Below the pieces are notes generated by a model that was not told where the DNA came from, searched no databases, and saw only the letters and a program-made list of their open reading frames with translations. This document shows, one piece after another, positions 1-5,643 of a stretch of 6,663 bases of DNA (position 1 is its first letter; every line of letters begins with the position of its first letter). The position numbers were made by a program, and so were the translations under genes. This stretch comes from Sulfurovum sp. UBA1140. Lineage in GTDB: Bacteria; Campylobacterota; Campylobacteria; Campylobacterales; Sulfurovaceae. The stretch is from assembly GCA_002311915.1 (NCBI GenBank), contig DCAF01000049.1:1-6663 (forward strand), in the 5' to 3' direction.

Positions 1-186
1 AAATACTACAAACTCATCTCTTCCACCTGTTGGAAGGTAAGTCTTAGCTGCACGAATTACATCGTTTTCCGTTAAACCTCTCTCTTTCATAATCTTTTCA
101 AGTTCACCACCACCTGCTGTTGCCACACTTACAGCCAGTGTTGTACCTAAAAGGATTGAAGAGAGTTTGCTAAATGCTCTAGTCAT
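1..186 (-). CDS. nosZ: Nitrous oxide reductase, N-terminal part (clade II, Sec-exported type), runs off the left edge
   Basis: Only the first 62 codons are present. The protein starts MTRAFSKLSSILLG, a Sec-type signal peptide with a hydrophobic core and a likely cleavage after ATA near residue 24. The mature part contains the stretches GLTENDVIRAAKTY and PTGGRDEFVVF. From memory these match the start of clade II nitrous oxide reductases of Campylobacterota, which are exported by Sec rather than Tat; no twin-arginine motif is seen. NosZ is the periplasmic copper enzyme that reduces N2O to N2. The ATG at 184-186 has a good ribosome binding site, GAAGGAG at 192-198, five bases upstream. An FNR-type inverted repeat and a -10 box lie upstream, and a Crp/Fnr gene is nearby, both fitting a denitrification gene. 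The copper-binding domains are outside the window, so the name rests on the N-terminus and context. Confidence 0.65.
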   Translation of the reverse strand, partial: MTRAFSKLSSILLGTTLAVSVATAGGGELEKIMKERGLTENDVIRAAKTYLPTGGRDEFVVF

Positions 187-235
187 CTGTTCTCCTTCAT
201 TTTTTGAGATTGTAAAAACAACACTCAATAGTCGT

Positions 236-241
236 ATAATA
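236..241 (-). promoter_or_regulatory. Putative -10 box of the nosZ promoter
   Basis: TATTAT on the minus strand. The start point seven bases on would be near position 229, leaving a leader of about 43 bases before the nosZ ATG. No -35 box is evident; the FNR-type palindrome at 257-284 occupies that region, as expected for an activator-dependent (class II) promoter. Confidence 0.5.
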
Positions 242-256
242 GTAAATTTTATGAAA

Positions 257-284
257 TAATAATTTGACTAAGGGCAAATTATTA
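257..284 (-). promoter_or_regulatory. FNR/Crp-type operator upstream of nosZ
   Basis: Arms TAATAATTTGAC (257-268) and GGCAAATTATTA (273-284) around the spacer TAAG form an inverted repeat with one mismatch in 12 pairs. The core, TTGAC-TAAG-GGCAA on the plus strand, is a degenerate version of the TTGAT-N4-ATCAA site used by FNR and of related TTGAT/GTCAA sites used by nitrogen-oxide regulators. Its centre (270.5) lies 41.5 bases upstream of the start predicted from the -10 box at 236-241, the class II activator position. The likely protein is the Crp/Fnr member encoded at 1206-1868. The repeat begins three bases after the stop codon of the gene ending at 287, so a weak terminator role is also possible. 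Confidence 0.62.
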
Positions 285-286
285 CT

Positions 287-1213
287 CTATTTTGAAGAAG
301 AGGTGAGGTTATCCAAATCGGTTTGTAAATTTTTAAGCTTCTTTCGTAAACGCATTAACTCCTCTAATGAGTCTATCACAGCATCCTCTTTCTCAAAGAG
401 TTCATCTGCCTCGTCATCTTGCATCGTAGTAAGAAGTTCCATAAAATCTTCTATATTTTTAGCCACTTCTTCTAGTGATTTAGTTGTCTGCTCCATAGAT
501 TGGCTTGAATAGTTTATAGAACTGTTTATTTTTTCAACCAGATAATTATAGTTTTGGCTTAACTCTTTTAGCTCTCTTTGCTCAATCTCTTCCATAGGTT
601 CTAAACCTTGAATGGTTGAGTTTTCAATAATATCTTTTGAGGTTTTAGAAAATTTTTGAATAAATGCAATAATCTCTCTAATCTGTGTAAAAAGATAGAT
701 AAGCAGTAAAATCAAAACAACAAATAGAGCATACTGTATCCTCTTATAGCCATCTATATCTTTATGATACTCTACTTGTTTGACCTCGATAAGCTTATCA
801 AACTCTTGAACCAGCAACACATTGTTATGGTAAATACGGTTCACCAATTTTGCTGTAATCACCGAGTTATAACCCGTAGTTATTTTCTGCTGATTTCTAA
901 ACTTTTGAACATCAGCATAAAATATATTCCATAGAGTGGTAATAAAATGATTTTGCGTAAACTCTGCTTCATTCACTGTTGCATTCTCGATATACTGTTT
1001 AATGGTTCCATCTAAACCTTTAGAGTGGTTCTCTCCATTTCGGTAGGTGTAAAATACAGATTTTGAAATCTCTTGGGTAAAGGCTTTTTGTTCATTTATA
1101 AAGTTTAAATTACTACTATTTTCTCTATTTTGTTTGGCAATAGAAGTAGAAAGAAGTGCTAAAATAATGGACAATGCAAAAACTAAAGCACCTGCTATTT
1201 TTATCTTATTCAT
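287..1213 (-). CDS. Two-transmembrane sensor-like protein, NarX/PilJ-type periplasmic domain, no output domain
   Basis: This 308-residue protein has an N-terminal membrane segment (about 7-26), a periplasmic region (about 27-158), a second very hydrophobic segment (about 161-178) and a cytoplasmic tail of about 130 residues predicted as helical and coiled-coil, ending in a highly acidic then basic stretch. Residues 38-51 (FINEQKAFTQEISK) and the helix around LLVQEFDKLIEV (133-144) resemble the PilJ/NarX ligand-binding helical domain, whose P-box binds nitrate or nitrite in NarX. No histidine kinase, GGDEF or methyl-accepting signalling domain follows, so the tail is the only candidate output. 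The ATG overlaps the end of the Crp/Fnr gene by 8 bases and has a GAAGGG ribosome binding site within that gene, so the two are probably translated together. nosZ follows. Role inferred: membrane sensing or signalling for nitrogen oxides. I do not recognise a named orthologue. Confidence 0.75.
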   Translation of the reverse strand: MNKIKIAGALVFALSIILALLSTSIAKQNRENSSNLNFINEQKAFTQEISKSVFYTYRNGENHSKGLDGTIKQYIENATVNEAEFTQNHFITTLWNIFYADVQKFRNQQKITTGYNSVITAKLVNRIYHNNVLLVQEFDKLIEVKQVEYHKDIDGYKRIQYALFVVLILLLIYLFTQIREIIAFIQKFSKTSKDIIENSTIQGLEPMEEIEQRELKELSQNYNYLVEKINSSINYSSQSMEQTTKSLEEVAKNIEDFMELLTTMQDDEADELFEKEDAVIDSLEELMRLRKKLKNLQTDLDNLTSSSK

Positions 1214-1868
1214 TATCTAACCCTTCATAAATTTTTGACAATCCTTTTGCATTCACTATTATAACCTTTCCACGCTCAATATTAATAATACCATTATGCT
1301 TTAAGCGACTCAAAACCCGTGAAAGTGTAGAGGGCTGAATATGAAGCATCAAAGAAACATCATAACGCTTTAGCTTATTAAACATATCCAAATCTGTTGA
1401 GAGCATCATTGCCACTTTAGCAACTGAATCAAAGATAAACTCTCGATTAACCAAAGTTTGTAAAAGTTTTGATTGTCGGATAACCTCGGAAGCCAACTCT
1501 AAACATAACAGACCATTATCTAAAAACTGTTTTTTAAATTGTCTATAATTGATACTCAAAACTTGTGAGTCCTCAACAAAAGTAATATTAGAATAGGAAT
1601 TTAAACACTCATCTTGAAGCGAAGAGATTTCAGACAGCATATGGTTCTTGTAAATATAGTATAAAAATATCTCATTATCATGTTTGTCCATTTTATAGGC
1701 CTTTGCCAAACCATCTACTAAAAAAAGCAACTTATCACTTTGACTCTTTTCATAATGAAGTAGAGATTCACTGTTGTAGTTTTTAAGTGAAGCAATAGTA
1801 AGTAATTTTTCTTTTTGTTGATTGTCTAAAGTAGAAAAAAACTCCAGTGAACCAATAATATTTTTCAT
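1206..1868 (-). CDS. Crp/Fnr family transcription regulator, candidate regulator of nosZ
   Basis: The 220-residue protein has the Crp/Fnr layout: an N-terminal cNMP-like beta-barrel (about 5-115, opening with the typical SLEFFSTL), a dimerisation helix (about 117-145) and a C-terminal winged helix-turn-helix (about 165-205) with the recognition helix PSTLSRVLSRLKHNG (179-193). Its only cysteines are C88 and C122, so the four-cysteine iron-sulfur cluster of FNR is absent. It is closer in style to NO- or nitrogen-oxide-responsive members such as Dnr, Campylobacter NssR or the Wolinella Nss regulators. The ATG at 1866-1868 is chosen because MKNIIGSLEFF fits the family; a TTG at 1872-1874 would add two residues. 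Neither start has a clear ribosome binding site. An exact FNR box lies upstream, suggesting autoregulation. The end overlaps the sensor-like gene, which leads to nosZ. Ligand and targets are inferred. Confidence 0.88.
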   Translation of the reverse strand: MKNIIGSLEFFSTLDNQQKEKLLTIASLKNYNSESLLHYEKSQSDKLLFLVDGLAKAYKMDKHDNEIFLYYIYKNHMLSEISSLQDECLNSYSNITFVEDSQVLSINYRQFKKQFLDNGLLCLELASEVIRQSKLLQTLVNREFIFDSVAKVAMMLSTDLDMFNKLKRYDVSLMLHIQPSTLSRVLSRLKHNGIINIERGKVIIVNAKGLSKIYEGLDNE

Positions 1869-1893
1869 TGTCAAGGTAATTACTTTTTTATTA

Positions 1894-1899
1894 ATAATA
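1894..1899 (-). promoter_or_regulatory. Putative -10 box of the Crp/Fnr gene promoter
   Basis: TATTAT on the minus strand, the same hexamer as before nosZ. The predicted start is near 1887, giving a leader of only about 19 bases to the ATG. The surrounding DNA is almost all A and T, so chance -10 boxes are common; the exact spacing from the FNR box is the main support. Confidence 0.5.
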
Positions 1900-1921
1900 T
1901 TATAATTATAGATTGCTGTTG

Positions 1922-1935
1922 TTGATATATATCAA
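1922..1935 (-). promoter_or_regulatory. Consensus FNR box upstream of the Crp/Fnr gene
   Basis: TTGATATATATCAA is an exact 14-base palindrome that matches the FNR consensus TTGAT-N4-ATCAA at every defined position. Its centre (1928.5) is 41.5 bases upstream of the start predicted from TATTAT at 1894-1899, the classic activating position. It could serve autoregulation by the downstream regulator, or control by another FNR-type protein elsewhere in the genome. Confidence 0.75.
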
Positions 1936-1968
1936 ATGAAATTTTAAAAGAGAGGGTATTATGAAAAG

Positions 1969-2043
<75 letters not shown>

Positions 2044-2069
2044 ACATATAAATAAAAAGTTGTAAAAAG
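2044..2069 (-). other. Spacer between the two tRNA-Asn genes
   Basis: Twenty-six AT-rich bases with no promoter or terminator signal of note. It is consistent with both tRNAs being cut from one precursor. Confidence 0.6.
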
Positions 2070-2144
<75 letters not shown>

Positions 2145-2149
2145 ACATT

Positions 2150-2168
2150 CTCCACATGTTTTGTGGAG
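2150..2168 (-). other. Hairpin in the leader of the tRNA precursor
   Basis: CTCCACA (2150-2156) and TGTGGAG (2162-2168) form a perfect seven-base-pair stem with a five-base loop. The predicted transcription start (about 2166) falls at its edge, so the stem would sit at or near the 5' end of the primary transcript, just before the tRNA. No T run follows, so it is not an intrinsic terminator. It may affect 5' processing by RNase P or protect the 5' end. Confidence 0.6.
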
Positions 2169-2172
2169 TGCG

Positions 2173-2201
2173 ATTATAGAGAAAAATCGCTTTAATGTCA
2201 A
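2173..2201 (-). promoter_or_regulatory. Consensus sigma70 promoter of the tRNA-Asn pair
   Basis: On the minus strand, TTGACA (2196-2201) and TATAAT (2173-2178) are separated by exactly 17 bases, a perfect match to the housekeeping consensus. Such strength is usual for stable RNA genes. The predicted start is near 2166. Both boxes overlap the stem-loop at 2177-2213 that follows the radical SAM gene. Confidence 0.88.
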
Positions 2202-2213
2202 GCGTTTTCTCTA
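2177..2213 (-). terminator. Probable terminator stem-loop after the radical SAM gene, overlapping the tRNA promoter
   Basis: Left arm 2177-2192 and right arm 2200-2213 pair over 14 base pairs with a two-base bulge and a seven-base loop. For minus-strand RNA the core hairpin is CGCTT/AAGCG preceded by an A run and followed by ATTTTT (2182-2187), as in an intrinsic terminator. On the plus strand a T run (2214-2219) follows. It starts five bases after the stop codon of the gene ending at 2218. The GC part of the stem is short, so efficiency is uncertain. Confidence 0.5.
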
Positions 2214-2217
2214 TTTT

Positions 2218-3132
2218 TTATTCGCTACATACAAAAAAATCATATTCTGCGTTATAAACAGCCTTGACTCTCTGCTCTTCTATTAAGATATTAAGTCTAT
2301 CTTTACTTTCTGTATCAAATAAAACATCTATATCCTCTTGTGTCAATGGTCGTTTTTTAAGTGTCTGTAAAATTTCACCATTACTATACGCTGATGGTTT
2401 CTTCGTTACTTTTTTCCGTGAAGCAATATAGATAGGCAAAGAGGTATCAAACTGCAAAGAGATTGCTCTTAACTCTTCATAACTCAATGCCTCTACGTTA
2501 TAAGCAGGTGGTCTATCTATTGTCCCAATATCTATACGTGTAGGATTCAGGGTCAATAAAAACTCATTTAAGGCTTCTATCTCCTCTTTTTTATCATTAA
2601 TACTTTTGACAATTAATACCTCGATAATCAATGGATTATTAAATTTTTCTCTAAAACTCAACATCCCCTGTTTTATATCTTCTACCGATATATTTTCATG
2701 CGATCTATCAAGCCGTTTCAAACACCTATTTGTAGCACAATCCAAAGAGAGCTTAACCGTATCAAATTTCATTAATGCCTCTTGCACCTTCAAATCTGAA
2801 ATTCTACTTCCATTAGAGAGTATTAACGTTTTAATAGAACCTTTTATCTTCTCTATCTCATCCAAAAGTTCAGAAAGATATGGATAAAGTGTAGGCTCAC
2901 CATTGGCTGTTACGGTTATTGCATCAATATCTTGATCTGTTTTAAGCGATAAAGTCAAAGCCTCAATAATCTCTTGTACAGAAATCACATCTTCATAAAT
3001 TTCTATTGTCTTTGCAGGATCTAACTCACAATAGAGGCAATCAAAGTTACACTGCTTCTTGCTTGGGCTTAAATCAATGCCCAAAGATTTACCAAAACGC
3101 CTAGAATTTACAGGACCAAATATTATATTCAT
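2218..3132 (-). CDS. Radical SAM protein, COG0731 type (Fe-S oxidoreductase of unknown substrate)
   Basis: The 304-residue protein opens with GPVNSRRFGKSLGIDLSP and carries the radical SAM cluster motif C28-x3-C32-x2-C35, whose cysteines hold a 4Fe-4S cluster that cleaves S-adenosylmethionine. ANGEPTLYP (76-84) matches the glycine-rich SAM-binding strand of the family. After the barrel (to about 225) the C-terminal 60 residues (SNGEILQTLKKRPLTQEDID onward) look like a winged helix, so contact with nucleic acid is possible but unproven. COG0731 proteins are related to the wyosine-forming enzyme TYW1 and to NifB-like proteins, but bacterial members lack a settled substrate. The ATG has a strong TTAGGAG ribosome binding site about eight bases upstream. 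It follows the SPOR protein gene by 11 bases, so the two probably share one mRNA. A stem-loop lies just after the stop. Confidence 0.88.
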   Translation of the reverse strand: MNIIFGPVNSRRFGKSLGIDLSPSKKQCNFDCLYCELDPAKTIEIYEDVISVQEIIEALTLSLKTDQDIDAITVTANGEPTLYPYLSELLDEIEKIKGSIKTLILSNGSRISDLKVQEALMKFDTVKLSLDCATNRCLKRLDRSHENISVEDIKQGMLSFREKFNNPLIIEVLIVKSINDKKEEIEALNEFLLTLNPTRIDIGTIDRPPAYNVEALSYEELRAISLQFDTSLPIYIASRKKVTKKPSAYSNGEILQTLKKRPLTQEDIDVLFDTESKDRLNILIEEQRVKAVYNAEYDFFVCSE

Positions 3133-3143
3133 TTATCTCTCTC

Positions 3144-4106
3144 CTAAGGAAAAGCTGTTTGAATGTACGCATTTTTATTAATATCTCTACGTACTTTCTC
3201 CAATGCTTCCATTGTCTCTACGGTGGTAGGAAATGGACCAATATAGACCCGTTTAATCGTATTTTCCCCCTGCATTACTCTCTCTATCATATAGGTAAAT
3301 CCTGATTCACCAATTTTTAACAGATACTCTTCACTTGGATTTTCTAAAAAACTTCCTGCTTTAATATAAAACTGTTTATCATCTATCCGTTCATCACCCA
3401 AAGCAATGGTCAAATTTTCCTCTTCAACAATTTTAGGATAAACGGTATGTTTAAGTCTTTTAATCGCAAGTACCTTAAACTGTTTTCCATCATGAACCAA
3501 TCGTAACTTGTGAATATCTTTTCCTGACTCATCCTCTTTATAATTACTGTGCTTCCAAAAAACTGTGACTTGTACATCAATATACTCTGCTTTACGTTTA
3601 AGTATTTTCATATACCCTATCTGATAACGACGCTTTGTCCATCGTTTATAAAAATTAACTTTTTTTGAACGCAAAGCCATATGGGTAACATTTTTATTAT
3701 ACATATACTGTTGCATTGGAAACTTATAGAAAACTTTTAATTTATCTAAAAAGTTCTCTTCATCTGCCATATAATAGTTATTTAAAAAGTTTTTTATATA
3801 AAAAACCTTTGATATTTCATAATCTTTCATCGGCTCAAGATAGTAACGACTCACCCATCCTTCAATATGCTTTCCACCCAAAGGATACGAAACATAACAC
3901 CACTCTTGACCCTTTTTATTGTACTTACAACGCTTAATTTCAATAGCAATGGCATTATAAGGCAACTTGCCCACCAGTGTCCTAGAGTTCACAACGGGTA
4001 GTTCTCGAACATTCAACATTCCACCTTTTTTTAGATGTGTCAAACGATACTCAGTGCTATTTGCTATTGTGATAATTAATATAAATAGTAATATAATCTT
4101 CTTCAT
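3144..4106 (-). CDS. Exported SH3-like / NTF2-like / SPOR domain protein
   Basis: From the chosen ATG at 4104-4106 the protein has 320 residues. MKKIILLFILIITIANS (1-17) is a clear Sec signal peptide with no lipobox cysteine, so a soluble periplasmic protein is expected. Next comes a bacterial SH3-like domain (about 29-91, with GGMLNVRELP and a final EGWVSRYYL; C60 and C70 could form a disulfide), a middle part (about 98-218) with the helix-then-strand pattern of an NTF2-like fold, and a SPOR domain (about 244-320, FYIKAGSF to YIGPFPT). SPOR domains bind peptidoglycan strands lacking stem peptides, usually at division sites. An upstream in-frame ATG at 4122-4124 would add six residues. Neither start has a ribosome binding site, and a TATAAT box sits between them. 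The radical SAM gene follows by 11 bases. The exact role is unknown. Confidence 0.8.
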   Translation of the reverse strand: MKKIILLFILIITIANSTEYRLTHLKKGGMLNVRELPVVNSRTLVGKLPYNAIAIEIKRCKYNKKGQEWCYVSYPLGGKHIEGWVSRYYLEPMKDYEISKVFYIKNFLNNYYMADEENFLDKLKVFYKFPMQQYMYNKNVTHMALRSKKVNFYKRWTKRRYQIGYMKILKRKAEYIDVQVTVFWKHSNYKEDESGKDIHKLRLVHDGKQFKVLAIKRLKHTVYPKIVEEENLTIALGDERIDDKQFYIKAGSFLENPSEEYLLKIGESGFTYMIERVMQGENTIKRVYIGPFPTTVETMEALEKVRRDINKNAYIQTAFP

Positions 4107-4112
4107 AGCAAC

Positions 4113-4118
4113 ATTATA
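4113..4118 (-). promoter_or_regulatory. Possible -10 box giving a leaderless mRNA for the SPOR protein
   Basis: TATAAT on the minus strand, preceded by TTG. Seven bases on, the start would be at 4106, the A of the chosen ATG. No convincing -35 box is seen. This would explain the missing ribosome binding site, but the box is also within AT-rich DNA. Confidence 0.35.
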
Positions 4119-4167
4119 CAACATGTGTTTAAAATTCAGATAATACTGCTATTTTTTTCATAAAAGA

Positions 4168-4195
4168 ATTGTAACAAAATTATTACTGATAGCAA
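4168..4195 (-). promoter_or_regulatory. Alternative weak promoter for the SPOR-radical SAM pair
   Basis: TTGCTA (4190-4195, four of six matches to TTGACA) and TACAAT (4168-4173) on the minus strand are 16 bases apart. The predicted start is near 4161, which would include the upstream ATG at 4122-4124. It competes with the -10 box at 4113-4118 as an explanation. The 97-base gap from 4125 to 4221 contains no convincing terminator for the gene before it. Confidence 0.3.
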
Positions 4196-4221
4196 ATTAA
4201 ACACTTCTTCAAAAAAACTTT

Positions 4222-5643
4222 TTAGGAGCGTAAAGATTCTAGCTTCCCTATCTCTTCTATTAAATCAGTTGGAAGCATCGCATAAGAGCTACCCCCATAA
4301 GCTTTAGCCCCTGCTGTTAATGCCAAAGAGGCATTTATTGTAGCATCAAGTGGAGATACCCCTTGAGCCAACAAGGCTCCTATCAATCCACTCAAAACAT
4401 CTCCACTCCCCCCCTTACTAAGTTTAGATGTTCCATAAGGATTAATAAAAAGTCTATCATCTTTAGCAATAATCATATTGGCTCCTTTTAAAAGCAGTAT
4501 CACATGAGGATAAAATTCACAAAATTGACGAACCCTATCAAATCGACTCGCTTGAAGTACCGAAACACTCAAAGGGCTATCTATGGTCATGTTCCACAAA
4601 TCTACAAACTCTTTAGGGTGAGGTGTTAAAACAATGGCTCTCTCTCTCTGCTCTAAAAAATCTAAAACTGTCTCTGAATGAAAAATATCGGCATCTAAAA
4701 TAAGTGGGGCAACACTCTCTAAAACATCATCTACAATTTCAGCTTCAAAACATTCTCCATACCCCATACCAAAGGCAATGGCTGTTGTATTGTAGGGCAA
4801 CTCCCTATTTTGCATCAACGCCAAAGGTAAAGGAGTCACCATCTCCCCCACCATGCTGACCAATCCAGCCCCAAAACGCAAAGCTGAACTCCCTGCCATT
4901 ATTCCTGCTCCCTCTTTTTCTCCTGCAATCACTGCCAAATGCCCAAAACTACCTTTGTGGGTTTTTTTAGACCAATTACGACTCGGAAGCTTCATATCAC
5001 CCTCATCTAAAAGATAAGTATCACTCTTGAATCCCTCGGTATATTTAGCATGACTTATGCCCAAGTCAACACAAAGTATCTCACCCACAAAATCTTTTGC
5101 CATATCACTATAAAGAGCCTCTTTCAAAGCCCCCATAGTAATTGTTACATCAACAAACAGTGCCATCGGCAAAGGATTCCCATCTTCATCAATCCCCGTT
5201 GGAATATCACAAGCAATTTTAAATCCATCAAGAGATTGAAGCTCAACAATCAACCTACGTGTCTTCTCATCCAATTCACGACTAAGCCCTGCCCCAAAGA
5301 GTGCATCAACTACAATATCAGCCTCCTCCACCTCATCTACAAACGCTATATCTAAAGTTTTTACTCTCTCTAACTGTATCTTTGCCATAACTGATTTGAC
5401 ACCAAAAGGAATATAAAGTTTTACATCGTAAGCATTTTGAAGTTGACGAGCTAAAACAAGACCATCAGCACCATTATTACCTACTCCACAGACTATTAAC
5501 ACCGAACTTTGTTCTTTAAAATGATTTTTAATATAATTTGCCATACCCATTGAAGCATGTTCCATTAAAATATCTTCGGTTAAATTGTACTTTTCATAGC
5601 ATCTGGTATCTAGGGGGTAGCAGGATTTGTATAGGGGTTGCAT
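4222..5643 (-). CDS. nnr: Bifunctional NAD(P)H-hydrate epimerase / ADP-dependent NAD(P)H-hydrate dehydratase
   Basis: This 473-residue cytosolic enzyme repairs hydrated NADH and NADPH: the N-terminal domain interconverts the R and S forms of NAD(P)HX and the C-terminal domain dehydrates the S form using ADP. The N-terminal YjeF domain (about 1-210) shows NNGADG (56-61), VVDALFGAGL (111-120) and CDIPTGID (145-152). The ribokinase-like C-terminal domain (about 225-473) shows KGSFGHLAVIAG (230-241), TPHPKEF (340-346), KGANMIIA (386-393) and the anion-hole/catalytic motif GGSGDVLSG (411-419) with D415. Length and order match the fused bacterial enzyme (also called YjeF or NnrDE), and no key motif is missing. 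The ATG directly follows the HNH gene's stop codon, with an AAAGGT ribosome binding site inside the HNH gene's end, so translation is probably coupled to the upstream pair although the functions seem unrelated. Confidence 0.93.
   Translation of the reverse strand: MQPLYKSCYPLDTRCYEKYNLTEDILMEHASMGMANYIKNHFKEQSSVLIVCGVGNNGADGLVLARQLQNAYDVKLYIPFGVKSVMAKIQLERVKTLDIAFVDEVEEADIVVDALFGAGLSRELDEKTRRLIVELQSLDGFKIACDIPTGIDEDGNPLPMALFVDVTITMGALKEALYSDMAKDFVGEILCVDLGISHAKYTEGFKSDTYLLDEGDMKLPSRNWSKKTHKGSFGHLAVIAGEKEGAGIMAGSSALRFGAGLVSMVGEMVTPLPLALMQNRELPYNTTAIAFGMGYGECFEAEIVDDVLESVAPLILDADIFHSETVLDFLEQRERAIVLTPHPKEFVDLWNMTIDSPLSVSVLQASRFDRVRQFCEFYPHVILLLKGANMIIAKDDRLFINPYGTSKLSKGGSGDVLSGLIGALLAQGVSPLDATINASLALTAGAKAYGGSSYAMLPTDLIEEIGKLESLRS

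Noticed and set aside
183..200. Five-codon upstream frame (MKENR) whose stop overlaps the nosZ ATG
   Set aside because: The ATG overlaps the nosZ ribosome binding site itself and has none of its own; such short frames occur often by chance.
264..512. Open frame on the plus strand opposite the end of the sensor-like gene
   Set aside because: It is serine-rich low-complexity translation antisense to a coiled-coil region, has no ribosome binding site, and matches no family.
1869..1874. TTG start two codons before the chosen ATG of the Crp/Fnr gene
   Set aside because: It has no better ribosome binding site, and the ATG gives the usual family N-terminus; the difference is only two residues.
2606..2887. 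Plus-strand open frame inside the radical SAM gene
   Set aside because: It is antisense to a well-supported gene with intact motifs; nothing in it suggests coding.
3716..3937. Plus-strand open frame inside the SPOR protein gene
   Set aside because: It lies wholly antisense to a gene with clear domains and has no start signals.
4144..4195. Short inverted repeat (TGCTAT / ATAGCA) in the gap after the NAD(P)HX repair gene
   Set aside because: Only about six pairs across a long loop, with no T run in the right place, so I do not call it a terminator.
5050..5355. Plus-strand open frame inside the NAD(P)HX repair gene
   Set aside because: It is antisense to conserved epimerase motifs, and its translation looks random.
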